The position numbers were made by a program, and so were the translations under genes. From IMG/VR virus record IMGVR_UViG_3300008517_000159, positions 1 to 30,109 of that record: a DNA stretch of 30,109 nucleotides; one strand, 5' to 3'. Positions 13,222-20,808 of this stretch are shown one piece after another (positions within the stretch are counted from its first letter, which is position 1; each line of letters begins with the position of its first letter). Source of the DNA: a virus. The notes below the pieces were generated by a model. It saw only the letters and a program-made list of their open reading frames with translations. It ran no database searches and was not told the origin of the DNA.

Positions 13222-16110
13222 TTATTCGACTTTCTCCTTTTTCCTCCGATGAGCGACTCCAGCCATGGAGAAGCCAGTGAGCTCTCCGTCCTTCACTTTC
13301 TTCCACAGCGCAGCGTCGCGGATTCGGATAATCAGGATCCAGGATCCTTTTTTGATTTTTTCTTTTGCGATCTCAAGATCCTGTGGAGCGATATAGTTTT
13401 CTAAGATATTTATTTTCGAAGAGATTGCGATTCCTTCATGCTGCAGCTTGAATCTCCTAGCGTGCTCCATGTAATAATAGCAAGCTTGTCGGATCTCCTC
13501 TTCAGTGGAGAAGTCTCCTTGCGAGTCCTCCTCCTTTGGCTCGTATACGATTCCTCCGACGATCTGCTCGTCCTCCTTCACTTTGAAGATCGGAACTGTA
13601 TCCGGAAGTCTCTTCTGAATCGTCTCGTCATAGTCAGTCTCCTTGAGTCTCGACAGCATCCAGACGCGCTTTCCTCCTTCTACTGGAACGAAAGCAAAGA
13701 GATAATTTCCTGTCAGATATCTATTCTTGAAGCGGATCTTCTTCGCGTGCTCATCCGCAAGATAGATCTCCCAGTGAAGCTTGTCCATCTGGATCATAGA
13801 AGCATACTGATTCGCGCTGGCTCCGGATTCTCCTGGTTTAAAAATATGGACAGATCGCTCTCCGATCAGCATCCATCCGAGAGATCCTCGCACGACTTTA
13901 GTCTTCGTCTCTCCAGCTCGCGATTGCTTCCATGCAAAGCGAAGCTTTCCTTGAGTGTGAAGCTTCTTGAGCTTCTGGAGTCCGGAGATATTTCCGATCA
14001 TGATCTCGCCACCTTCCCAGAAGTTCTCTCCTTCTCTATGCAATCTCATGTCAATGTGAGCTCCATGCTCTCCGATCGCTGCATGGAGAGTGTTCTGCAG
14101 CTTCGAAGGATCCTGTCTCGCGATCATGATCTTTTTCTCAACGCTCTTTAGATCTTCCGCTTCTTCATCGCTCAATCCCATAATATGAATCTGGATCACT
14201 GCAGATCCTTTGTCTCCAACTTTAAAATCGATATTTCCGAATTCGGATCCTTTTCCTTCGTCGTCCTTATGGAGCTGTCCGTATCCTGGACGCTCTCTCC
14301 TTCTCATCTGTCCCCCACACTTAGGACACTCGAGATCTATGCAGTGCTCTTCAGTCTCAATCGTATGTCCGCATTCAAGACACTCGCAGAGAAACTTCTC
14401 TTCAGCTTTTGTCCTCTTCAGCTTTGCGAGAGTCTTCGCTTGCTCCTTTGTTGTCAACGCTGTTCCTCGAGGTTTTAAGGAACGCACGATCGGATTATCC
14501 CATGTAAAGGAATTTTTCTTCTCGTCGTACTTCACTTCAGCGACAGCGATCTCCAGAACGTCTCCGACTTTCGCTTTGATCTTCGTCGCGTATGTCCGTC
14601 CGATCGGAGCTCCATCCTGGATCTCGCATGTATAGATCCATCCTCCTCCTTCCTTCGATTCGACTTTCACGACTCGAGCTCGGATCTCCTTCATGTTCTT
14701 GAACTTCGCCCAGTCCGGAGTTGATCCTTTCAACGGATACTTTGAATTGACAGCTTTACACATAGCTCCTTCGGAATGCTTTTCCTCCGAATGCTTTTTT
14801 ACTGCAGCGCGGAATCGAGCTTCAGTCTTCGCAATCGTGGGGACAACTTTCTCCACATTGAGCTCGTCGACTTTAGAGAAAATCTGCGATAGAGAATCCT
14901 GACGACTTCGCCATTCATTGTTATCAAGCGGAGTGTTATGGTAGTAGAGACAGTCGAAACAGAAGATCTTTGCTTTGAAAGCTGGAGGATCTTTCGACAT
15001 TATATAAGTCGGCATGTCCTTCCTGTCGATCTTCCCACCTTCTGAGCTGTAGACTAGCAGCTCTCCATCCAGGACAAAATTATCCTTGAAGGACTGAATC
15101 TCCTTCTTAAGATCCGGAAGACGTTCTGAGAGATCTCGCTTCGCGTCTTCTGAAAAGATCTTCACGTCCTTATCATGCTTATGGATCTGGACACGGAATC
15201 CGTCGAACTTCGTCTCCACTGCGACTCCAGGATCCGGAAGATATCCGGACGCCCAGATCTTGACAAGCTCATCGATGGATCCGAACTCATGCTTTCCGTA
15301 TCCTCCTGCAGACTTGAGTGGAGTGAAAGGACGTCCGAGCGTGATTGACGCTTTCTCAAACTTTCTGCAGATTCCATCTAGCGTCTCCTCATCTCCGCAG
15401 ATCAAACAGCGAGGATGACCATTCTTGTGAGTCCACTTCGCAGGCATAAAAGGATGAGGAAACTTCGCTTGTTCTGCGTTCCTCCGGATCCTCTCGCTCT
15501 CTTCCTCGTATTCTTTGTGCTCCTTCATCTTCCGGTCAAGCTTCTTCGCTTTTGAGATATCCATTTCCTTGACTCGCTTGATCTCCATAAGATCTTTAGG
15601 ACGGAGCACTAGATCAAAGAGAGAGATATAGGAGGAGTGGGGCCCCGCAGCGTGATAGATAAATTCAATATCTTTTTTCACATGCTTTTGAAGAGCTCGT
15701 CCCAGCTTCAGCTCCAGTGTTTCATCTCTCGCTTCTTCGTTGAATCTAAGAACGACGTCTATATCTTGCGCTTCTTCCGGATTCCGGACAAAGGATCCTG
15801 CGATTGAGCAAAAGTCCGGAATGATAACGAGATCTCCGAATTCGGAAACAGAAAATTTGTAATTAGACTTATTGAAAATATAGCTCTCAATCGTATTCAG
15901 CTTTTTGTAGTAGATTCCTCTCTTTGACATTTCCTTTGTCAGGATTTTATATTTCTGCAGAAGATAATTTCGCCCTAGCACTCCGGAAGTTTTGAGCTCG
16001 TTTCCATGGAAGTTTGATTTCCAGAGCTGATCGATTATCGTCCTCAAAGGAGGAAGCTCTTCACTTCTTTCTCTATCGAGTGACTTTGTCGTGATCTCTT
16101 CTATTCGCAT
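13222..16110 (-). CDS. Nucleotidyltransferase - ATP-dependent DNA ligase - XkdF prohead protease fusion
   Basis: The 962-residue protein occupies the place of the prohead protease. Residues about 90-180 resemble a nucleotidyltransferase (AGSFVRN, then D116-I-D118). A small Cys motif follows (RCLICGDEETLDGIC). Residues 296-471 contain all covalent ligase motifs: KFDG (301-304, adenylated lysine K301), LDGE (347-350), FCFD (383-386), EGAMCK (447-452) and WAKFK (467-471). An OB-like region follows to about 550, then a Cys4-type ribbon (C577/C580 and C595/C598). Residues about 630-805 recall the LigD 3'-phosphoesterase (HIDMRL at 685). Residues 848-952 match XkdF-type proteases (VYEPKEEDSQGDFST, YIAPQDLE, GSWILIIRI, DGELTGFSMAG). 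The start is ATG 16110 behind AGAGG. An upstream in-frame extension would overlap the methyltransferase by 185 bases. Confidence 0.88.
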   Translation of the reverse strand: MRIEEITTKSLDRERSEELPPLRTIIDQLWKSNFHGNELKTSGVLGRNYLLQKYKILTKEMSKRGIYYKKLNTIESYIFNKSNYKFSVSEFGDLVIIPDFCSIAGSFVRNPEEAQDIDVVLRFNEEARDETLELKLGRALQKHVKKDIEFIYHAAGPHSSYISLFDLVLRPKDLMEIKRVKEMDISKAKKLDRKMKEHKEYEEESERIRRNAEQAKFPHPFMPAKWTHKNGHPRCLICGDEETLDGICRKFEKASITLGRPFTPLKSAGGYGKHEFGSIDELVKIWASGYLPDPGVAVETKFDGFRVQIHKHDKDVKIFSEDAKRDLSERLPDLKKEIQSFKDNFVLDGELLVYSSEGGKIDRKDMPTYIMSKDPPAFKAKIFCFDCLYYHNTPLDNNEWRSRQDSLSQIFSKVDELNVEKVVPTIAKTEARFRAAVKKHSEEKHSEGAMCKAVNSKYPLKGSTPDWAKFKNMKEIRARVVKVESKEGGGWIYTCEIQDGAPIGRTYATKIKAKVGDVLEIAVAEVKYDEKKNSFTWDNPIVRSLKPRGTALTTKEQAKTLAKLKRTKAEEKFLCECLECGHTIETEEHCIDLECPKCGGQMRRRERPGYGQLHKDDEGKGSEFGNIDFKVGDKGSAVIQIHIMGLSDEEAEDLKSVEKKIMIARQDPSKLQNTLHAAIGEHGAHIDMRLHREGENFWEGGEIMIGNISGLQKLKKLHTQGKLRFAWKQSRAGETKTKVVRGSLGWMLIGERSVHIFKPGESGASANQYASMIQMDKLHWEIYLADEHAKKIRFKNRYLTGNYLFAFVPVEGGKRVWMLSRLKETDYDETIQKRLPDTVPIFKVKEDEQIVGGIVYEPKEEDSQGDFSTEEEIRQACYYYMEHARRFKLQHEGIAISSKINILENYIAPQDLEIAKEKIKKGSWILIIRIRDAALWKKVKDGELTGFSMAGVAHRRKKEKVE

Positions 16111-16114
16111 TGCA

Positions 16115-16993
16115 TTACCTCTTTTTAAGGAATAGAGCTCCGAAAGTGTATGGAGCATAATTGTATCGCGGATGACCCAGATATGTCTTTCCGTTGTCAT
16201 AGAGCTCCTGATTATATTGGATCTCAAAGAGTCCTTCATCCAGCAGGAAGCACTTCCGGAGATCTTCCGGAGTAGACATGAGCTGATCCTTCCATTCAAA
16301 AGGATCCTGGGGATCCGGACGGAAAATCGCAGGACGAGGATTCTTATAGTCGAACGTGATCGTCAGCGTTCCTCCAGGGACTAGCGTCCGATGATATTCT
16401 CTGATCGCACGCTGGCGCTGGTGAATCGTGAGATGCTCCATGACGCAGATCGAGAAGATCGCGTCAAAGGATCCAGGAGGAAAGATCTCGAGCTTTGTAA
16501 TATCCTGGACGATCGAGGAGCTCCAATGAGGAGTCTGAGGATCATTACTCAGCCATGTCTTGATCTGCGCGATCCGCTGCGCTTGCTCCACGAGCTTCTC
16601 ATCCAGCTCGCAGGAGAAGACTTTATATTTCCGGAGCTCGGAGAGATACGCCCAGAATAAGGAGCACGCTCCTCCTGCGTCCAGGATCCACCATCCATCC
16701 TTGAGCAGAGTATGCTTCAGAGCCCAGAAGATCTCCCAGTATAGGAACCAAGGAAAGTGCGGATCGTCTGCAGCTCCAGGAATAGGAATGTATCCTCCTG
16801 GAGTTCCGCAGTTCCGCGAGTCTTTTTCCGGATTTGCTGGGACGTCAGTTAAAGTTCCATGCCATCCGGAAAGATGGAGATTGAGATTTTGGAAACTCCG
16901 GATCAGGAGATTGAGCTCTTTTATAAGCTTCGCAGCGTCCTCATGTAAAAAAAGATCATCTCGATCCATGGTTTTATTTATATGTTCAATCAT
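16115..16993 (-). CDS. Class I SAM-dependent methyltransferase
   Basis: The 292-residue protein has the Rossmann methyltransferase core. Motif I is WILDAGGACSLF (102-113), an acidic end of strand 2 follows (FSCELDEKL), and SFDAIFSICVMEHLTIHQRQ gives motif IV and post motifs (about 174-193). A REYHRTLVPGGTLTITFD segment then marks strands 5-6. These are typical of small-molecule or sugar/lipid methyltransferases rather than DNA methylases, because no DPPY or PC motif is seen. It lies between the MuF and ligase-protease genes, an unusual place, and abuts both (ATGA overlap upstream, 4-base gap downstream). The substrate is unknown. Methylation of a virion sugar or of DNA-attached groups is possible. 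Confidence 0.8.
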   Translation of the reverse strand: MIEHINKTMDRDDLFLHEDAAKLIKELNLLIRSFQNLNLHLSGWHGTLTDVPANPEKDSRNCGTPGGYIPIPGAADDPHFPWFLYWEIFWALKHTLLKDGWWILDAGGACSLFWAYLSELRKYKVFSCELDEKLVEQAQRIAQIKTWLSNDPQTPHWSSSIVQDITKLEIFPPGSFDAIFSICVMEHLTIHQRQRAIREYHRTLVPGGTLTITFDYKNPRPAIFRPDPQDPFEWKDQLMSTPEDLRKCFLLDEGLFEIQYNQELYDNGKTYLGHPRYNYAPYTFGALFLKKR

Positions 16994-17124
16994 TTTTTCC
17001 TCCTTTTCTTCTCCTCTTTCTCGCGCTCCTCCTTGATTCTCCTCTCCATCTTCGGAGTCCAGTAAGTAGCAAGAGAATCTTTATCGATCTCAAATCCTTT
17101 TGGGAATGGATTTTTCTTCGCCAT
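16990..17124 (-). CDS. Small charged hypothetical protein
   Basis: This 44-residue ORF begins MAKKNPFPKGFEIDKDSLAT, continues YWTPKMERRIKEE and ends in a very basic and acidic helix (EKEEKKRRKK). The ATG has an excellent ribosome site (AGGAGG formed by the MuF stop region), and the stop overlaps the methyltransferase start as ATGA. That position argues it is translated. No family is recognised. Confidence 0.65.
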   Translation of the reverse strand: MAKKNPFPKGFEIDKDSLATYWTPKMERRIKEEREKEEKKRRKK

Positions 17125-17125
17125 T

Positions 17126-18733
17126 CTATCCTCCTGTTGAAACTTTTGTTCTCTTGTAATTATATTTGAATGTCTCGGCTATATACGTGACAGTTTCATG
17201 TGAATGCTCTTCGTTTAATTCATCTGTTATTTGTTCGATGAGTTTATTTTTCTGCGCTGGAGGAAGCGAATCTCCTTTCGCTGCTCTGAATTTTTCAAAA
17301 AATTTTGTATCATATTTCGAGAAGAGAGATCTCCATTTATTCCTCTGTATCGATGGAGCGAGACTATTCCATTTATCTCCAGTGGCGGGAGCGATCGTGA
17401 ATCGGTATTTCGTAGAAGTGACAATCATCTCTCCTATGTTAAGCTCTGTCGCGAACTTGATATCAGCAGGAGAGAAGGACGCAGAGACAGGATGATTATG
17501 GACAAAAGCAGCAGCGTTTCTTATTTCCGCGCACTCTTCCGCAGTATATTTGACTGAGCGACGTCCTCCACTCTTCCGGAAGATTATGTTTCCAGCATTG
17601 TCAAGAGCTGCGCTGTGCTCTCTCGGACTTCTGGCAAATTTAGCCATGATCTCAGCGATCGCGTTTTCGATTCCTCCTTTCAGTCCTCCTGGAGGTTTGT
17701 ACGTCAGCGGATTCTTGAGTCCTCCTTTCGGATGACGCAGGATCCAATCGCAGCGTCCGTTCGGATGGACTGGGATCACTCCGTATGCTTCCTCGATCTT
17801 ATAAGTCGTTCCATCCATATCCGCACAGATCGGACAAGCTCCATGCGCAGCGAAGAATCGGACTTCCTGAACTCCAACTGATTTATATCCGACAAGAGAT
17901 CCTTGAGCTTGAGCGATCGCAGTCTCAGTCCTCGCGATCATTATCCTTCTGGCTCTCAGAAGTTTATTACGATATCTCTGCGCGATCGCGTTCGATTTAT
18001 CCGCTGCCATTCCTGCAGCTTGTCGCTTCACGTTCGCGTTCACTACTGCAGCAGCCCAGCGATCCGAAAGCGTCTGGATCATGGTAAGGTCTCGAGCGAT
18101 GTGTGGCATGGATAAGCCGTTCTCGATCCCAGTCTTTACGGTCGACCGGACAGCTTTCCGGATCTCATCTGTGACGCTCGTGATGAGATCCCCTCCTATC
18201 TTGTTGATTGCAGCGACAGCTTCAGGTTTCAGAACGTCGAACTGAGCTTGAATCCCAGCAAGTCGATAAGCAGCGTTTCCTCCATCGACAAAAGCAGCAG
18301 TATACCCAGCTTTGAGAATTGCAGCTCCTTCCGTCTTAATCTTCTCGAGATTCATCGTCCCAAAGATCCGAGCTGTGACTTTGTTCGCGACTGTGGAAGG
18401 ATCCGCTTTAATCCTGAATGTCTTCGCGCTGGTGATCTTCTTTCCTGAGACATAGAAGTCCATCTTCTTAGACTGGGAGAGTCTCAGTTCTTTCCGGATC
18501 GCACGCTGGAATTCCGGAATTAAAACTTCTCTTTCGAACTGGATATAAAGTTTCTTAAATTTCGGAATGTTTTTATTCTGGATCCTGTCATAGATTCTCT
18601 TCACAAAACTCCGGATCGGAGCGGACTTATAGATCTTTTCAATCAGCATCGATGCTTGCTCAGTATCCACGAGATGAGCTTCCTTTATGATCGACTCAAT
18701 CTTCTGGATCCGCTGCTGCAGCTCAGTCGCCAT
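17126..18733 (-). CDS. MuF-type head morphogenesis protein with C-terminal HNHP domain
   Basis: The first 340 residues are a phage Mu F / SPP1 gp7-like minor head protein. Family landmarks are RRIMIARTETAIAQAQG (262-278), FFAAHGACPICADMDG (293-308, CxxC) and PVHPNGRCDW (321-330). These proteins sit at the portal and are packaged in the head. From about 365 to 535 there is an extra domain: an N-terminal beta region, then AAFVHNHPVSASFSPADI (408-425) and a beta-rich tail. H412-x-H414, S421 and D424 resemble the metal ligands of JAB/JAMM-like enzymes, with one residue fewer than the classic H-x-H-x7-S-x2-D spacing. MuF proteins are known to carry C-terminal effector or toxin domains. Whether this one is an enzyme is unproven. 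The start has AGGAG upstream. Confidence 0.88.
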   Translation of the reverse strand: MATELQQRIQKIESIIKEAHLVDTEQASMLIEKIYKSAPIRSFVKRIYDRIQNKNIPKFKKLYIQFEREVLIPEFQRAIRKELRLSQSKKMDFYVSGKKITSAKTFRIKADPSTVANKVTARIFGTMNLEKIKTEGAAILKAGYTAAFVDGGNAAYRLAGIQAQFDVLKPEAVAAINKIGGDLITSVTDEIRKAVRSTVKTGIENGLSMPHIARDLTMIQTLSDRWAAAVVNANVKRQAAGMAADKSNAIAQRYRNKLLRARRIMIARTETAIAQAQGSLVGYKSVGVQEVRFFAAHGACPICADMDGTTYKIEEAYGVIPVHPNGRCDWILRHPKGGLKNPLTYKPPGGLKGGIENAIAEIMAKFARSPREHSAALDNAGNIIFRKSGGRRSVKYTAEECAEIRNAAAFVHNHPVSASFSPADIKFATELNIGEMIVTSTKYRFTIAPATGDKWNSLAPSIQRNKWRSLFSKYDTKFFEKFRAAKGDSLPPAQKNKLIEQITDELNEEHSHETVTYIAETFKYNYKRTKVSTGG

Positions 18734-18968
18734 TCGCTTGAACTCCTACTTTTTCAATCTCATCCAGGAATCGGAGGAGGATCCTCTCTGGATCGTTAGA
18801 AGTGATGAGATCTCGCTTGAGTTGTCTGCGCAGCGTCCGCGAGACTCCAGCTTTCACAAGAGCTCTGTTCAGATAGAGGAACGCGTAGATCGACTTCTCA
18901 ATCTTCTTGACAGACTTTGTGCGCTTTCTTCTTCTCTTCCATTTCAGCCAGATTCTCAGGATCCACAC
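18723..18968 (-). CDS. Small basic hypothetical protein upstream of MuF
   Basis: The 81-residue protein begins at GTG 18968 behind AAAGGAGGAGAAAA, one of the strongest ribosome sites in the window. It is strikingly basic and aromatic at the start (WILRIWLKWKRRRKRTK). A helical segment (IYAFLYLNRALVKAGVSRTL) and an acidic end follow. The last 11 bases overlap the MuF gene. The N-terminus could be membrane-associated or bind nucleic acid. No family is recognised. Confidence 0.65.
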   Translation of the reverse strand: MWILRIWLKWKRRRKRTKSVKKIEKSIYAFLYLNRALVKAGVSRTLRRQLKRDLITSNDPERILLRFLDEIEKVGVQANGD

Positions 18969-19048
18969 TTTTCTCCTCCTTTATCGAAAATCCGACGCGA
19001 TGAGAGACGCTCTAAGCAACGATCTCCTGGGGATCCAATGCTTCATAC

Positions 19049-19264
19049 TCATCTCCTGGGGATTGTCTTCCTAAGAAAGCGCTGCTTACTGGAATGCTGA
19101 TCTTTCATCTGTATCGCGGACTCCTTTGTCAGCTTCCGCTTCGAACTGAGATCCTGCTTCGATTTCTTCTTACAGAGCTTCAGCTTACGAAAAAGGAAGC
19201 TCCGCTCTGTATCGCGGACGATTTCACTCAGCATCGCGAGGATCTCAGCGTGCGTCTGCTTCAT
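19049..19264 (-). CDS. Small basic hypothetical protein
   Basis: The 71-residue protein begins MKQTHAEILAMLSEIVRDTE and is very rich in lysine and arginine afterwards (LFRKLKLCKKKSKQDLSSKR). It is coupled to the previous gene by an ATGA overlap. The composition suggests RNA or DNA binding. No family is recognised. An 80-base gap with no obvious signals other than the next ribosome site follows. Confidence 0.6.
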   Translation of the reverse strand: MKQTHAEILAMLSEIVRDTERSFLFRKLKLCKKKSKQDLSSKRKLTKESAIQMKDQHSSKQRFLRKTIPRR

Positions 19265-19461
19265 TCCGGGTCCTCTCGATCGATTAAAGCTCTAATCTGC
19301 TTCCCATGTTCACTACAAGTCTTTTTGAAAAAGAAAATTGATTTGGATCCTGAAGCAAGGAACTCAACGCATCCGCATTCATAGCGCACTCCTCGAGCTT
19401 CCGTCTCGGTCGATAAAGGACGTCCGATCGAAACTCCATTTGAAAATATCATTTCTTCCAT
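19261..19461 (-). CDS. Small cysteine-rich protein, possible zinc finger
   Basis: The 66-residue product has the pattern RYECGCVEFLASGSK followed by KTCSEHGKQI, so C-x-C and C-x2-H could form a zinc-binding site. The start is ATG 19461, which overlaps the membrane peptide stop as TGATG and has GGAG six bases upstream. An in-frame GTG six codons earlier has no better support. The stop overlaps the next start (ATGA). The protein resembles small phage proteins of unknown function. Confidence 0.7.
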   Translation of the reverse strand: MEEMIFSNGVSIGRPLSTETEARGVRYECGCVEFLASGSKSIFFFKKTCSEHGKQIRALIDREDPE

Positions 19462-19553
19462 CACAGGCTCCGGATCCACTTTACGAAAGCAATGAATAAA
19501 ATCGCCAGTACAAAGATGACTGCGAGTACGATCAAAATAATTTTTCCAGTCAT
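19461..19553 (-). CDS. Tiny single-span membrane protein
   Basis: This 30-residue ORF is almost entirely a hydrophobic helix (MTGKIILIVLAVIFVLAILF then IAFVKWIRSL). It starts at an ATG with GGAGG eight bases upstream. Earlier in-frame starts (ATG 19568, GTG 19595) have poorer ribosome-site spacing. The stop overlaps the next gene (TGATG). It is a second minimal membrane peptide in the portal-MuF block, and its function is unknown. Confidence 0.6.
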   Translation of the reverse strand: MTGKIILIVLAVIFVLAILFIAFVKWIRSL

Positions 19554-19613
19554 GTTAATATCCTCCATCCTTCCTTTAGGAAAAAATACGGCCACCTCCG
19601 ATCTTACTGTCGT

Positions 19614-20093
19614 TCACGCTCGCTTATTGAGAACGTCTTCCTCCTCCTCCGGAGTCCCCATGGATACTCGATCAGTCGTCAGCGCTTCCGGAAGTTCCGG
19701 ATCCACGTTGTAGATTCTGGGACGTCCTCGTCGTCTTTTGTGCTCCACTGTTCTCCTGTCGATCTTTTCTTCCGGATCTCTGAAGACATTAATTCCTTTA
19801 TCGAGAAAATTCTCTACGATCGCTTTCGTTATAAGATCCTCGACAGATTCATCAAGTCGCTTCGCTTCCTTCTCGAGTTCTCGAATCATATAATCCGGAA
19901 GCTGGACAGGAATAATTTTATGATGGGATTTCATCACTGCTTTGTAAGTGAGCCCATGGATCTTTTTATATTTGTAGACAGTAATAGGAGCACAGCCCAG
20001 AATCTCCGCAATCTGTTCAGGATTATGCTGCTGGAGCTGCTGAGAGAGCCAGTCTCGATCGAGGAGCTGCTTATGAATAACAGGACGCGCCAC
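19614..20093 (-). CDS. DNA-binding protein with HTH, ribbon-helix-helix and AT-hook segments
   Basis: This 159-residue protein carries three apparent DNA-binding elements. Residues 16-47 form a helix-turn-helix (LSQQLQQHNPEQIAEILGC then APITVYKYKKIHGL). Residues 60-97 fit a ribbon-helix-helix (strand KIIPVQLP, helices DYMIRELEKEAKRL and ESVEDLITKAIVENFL). Residues 119-127 are an AT-hook-like KRRRGRPRI. The acidic C-terminus is probably unstructured. The GTG start has AGGA eight bases upstream. It is most likely a transcriptional regulator or a DNA-organising protein. RHH proteins bind tandem short repeats, so the 21-bp palindromes in this window are candidate targets, by inference only. Confidence 0.75.
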   Translation of the reverse strand: MARPVIHKQLLDRDWLSQQLQQHNPEQIAEILGCAPITVYKYKKIHGLTYKAVMKSHHKIIPVQLPDYMIRELEKEAKRLDESVEDLITKAIVENFLDKGINVFRDPEEKIDRRTVEHKRRRGRPRIYNVDPELPEALTTDRVSMGTPEEEEDVLNKRA

Positions 20094-20095
20094 GA

Positions 20096-20464
20096 TCAGG
20101 ATCCTTTCGTTCTTGACGTTCCCTTCGATCCGGAAGATCTCCGCTTCCTGGATCCTGTCGTCCTCTTCTCCCGGATCTGAGTCTCAGAAGGAGTCGGAGT
20201 CGCGAGCTTCTTATCAAGATCCTCCACGATTCCGGAAATATCGGATTCAGCGTGCTTCACTCCGAATGCAATATCCTGCGCGAGCTTTGTCATCGTGAGC
20301 TTTTGAAGCTGGATCCTCTCTTCGAAAGCAGGATCTCCTTCCAGTCTTCCGAACTTATGCTTGAAGCACAACTCTCGAATCGTGACGTCAGTCGGATTTT
20401 CCATCACGTCTCCGACTTTGTAGTTTCCCCACTTTCGAATGAAAATGATTTTTCGATTCGCCAT
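20096..20464 (-). CDS. Hypothetical protein with basic tail
   Basis: The 122-residue product begins MANRKIIFIRKWGNYKVGDV, a small beta-rich domain, then has a helical middle (LQKLTMTKLAQDIAFGVKHAE). It ends in a basic, disordered tail (TTGSRKRRSSGSKGTSRTKG) that could bind nucleic acid. The start lies behind AAAGGAGGAAC. The stop is followed two bases later by the GTG of the HTH/RHH gene, so the two are probably cotranslated. No family is recognised. Confidence 0.7.
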   Translation of the reverse strand: MANRKIIFIRKWGNYKVGDVMENPTDVTIRELCFKHKFGRLEGDPAFEERIQLQKLTMTKLAQDIAFGVKHAESDISGIVEDLDKKLATPTPSETQIREKRTTGSRKRRSSGSKGTSRTKGS

Positions 20465-20480
20465 CGTTTTAGTTCCTCCT

Positions 20481-20588
20481 TTATTTTAAAGTCAAAGGAT
20501 CCACTATCCACAGCAAAATAATTGCTGCGAGGAATCCTGTAAGGATCGCAATCGCGATCTCAATGATCTTTCTTTTTTTCTCCTTCAT
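20481..20588 (-). CDS. Tiny single-span membrane protein
   Basis: This 35-residue ORF encodes a basic N-terminus (MKEKKRK) followed by a continuous hydrophobic helix (IIEIAIAILTGFLAAIILLW) and a short tail, a clear inside-positive single-span topology. The ATG is preceded by AAAGGAG at eight bases. The gene fits exactly between neighbours. Small phage membrane peptides can be holins, lysis modulators or exclusion factors, and none of these is established here. A second protein of the same kind lies at 19461-19553. Confidence 0.65.
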   Translation of the reverse strand: MKEKKRKIIEIAIAILTGFLAAIILLWIVDPLTLK

Positions 20589-20591
20589 TTT

Positions 20592-20798
20592 TTAATCTCC
20601 TTTGTTTTCGAGCGCGACTTTCTTTGGAATTATCCGGAGGATAATTCTTTCTTTATTCTTCTCTTCTTTCTTAATTCTTCTCTTAACTTCTATTCTATTC
20701 CCTTCAGACGGCAACGCTCCGGAGTAACTCCGGAGTAAATTCTCTTTTTCCTCTGGAGAAAAAAGCTCTGCTGGCGCTGCTGCAGATGCGCGAGACAT
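20592..20798 (-). CDS. Doubtful small ORF in gene-poor region
   Basis: A 68-residue frame (MSRASAAAPAELFSPEEKEN...) runs to a TAA just before the next gene but has no ribosome site at its ATG. A competing frame at 20690-20818 (42 residues, MGAVLDKCLAHLQQRQQSFF...) has AAAGGA seven bases upstream. Both read through the 23-bp repeat, and neither is recognised. The stretch 20589-20908 may instead be mainly regulatory. Besides the repeats it contains a perfect 9-bp inverted repeat (GAATTATCC, GGA loop) at 20627-20647 and a long purine-rich run on the minus strand. Confidence 0.3.
   Translation of the reverse strand: MSRASAAAPAELFSPEEKENLLRSYSGALPSEGNRIEVKRRIKKEEKNKERIILRIIPKKVALENKGD
20717..20739 (+). 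repeat. Copy 2 of the shared 23-bp palindromic repeat
   Basis: The sequence consists of CTCCGGAGT, A, ACTCCGGAGT and AA. It is identical over 23 bases to the minus strand of 13110-13132 but lies in the opposite orientation relative to transcription. Each half is the self-complementary decamer ACTCCGGAGT (first base G just outside this copy). It lies in the gene-poor stretch 20589-20908, within weak overlapping ORFs, so it may be a regulator binding site. Confidence 0.6.
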
Positions 20799-20808
20799 TT
20801 ATCGAGCA

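Noticed and set aside
13009-13404. 131-codon plus-strand frame across the 333-bp intergenic region
   Set aside because: It lacks a ribosome site, runs into the antisense of the protease domain, and covers the minus-strand promoter and palindrome. No protein family is recognised.
16111-16299. Upstream in-frame extension of the ligase-protease gene
   Set aside because: It would overlap the methyltransferase by 185 bases and has no ribosome site. ATG 16110 has AGAGG at proper distance and the protein domains begin after it.
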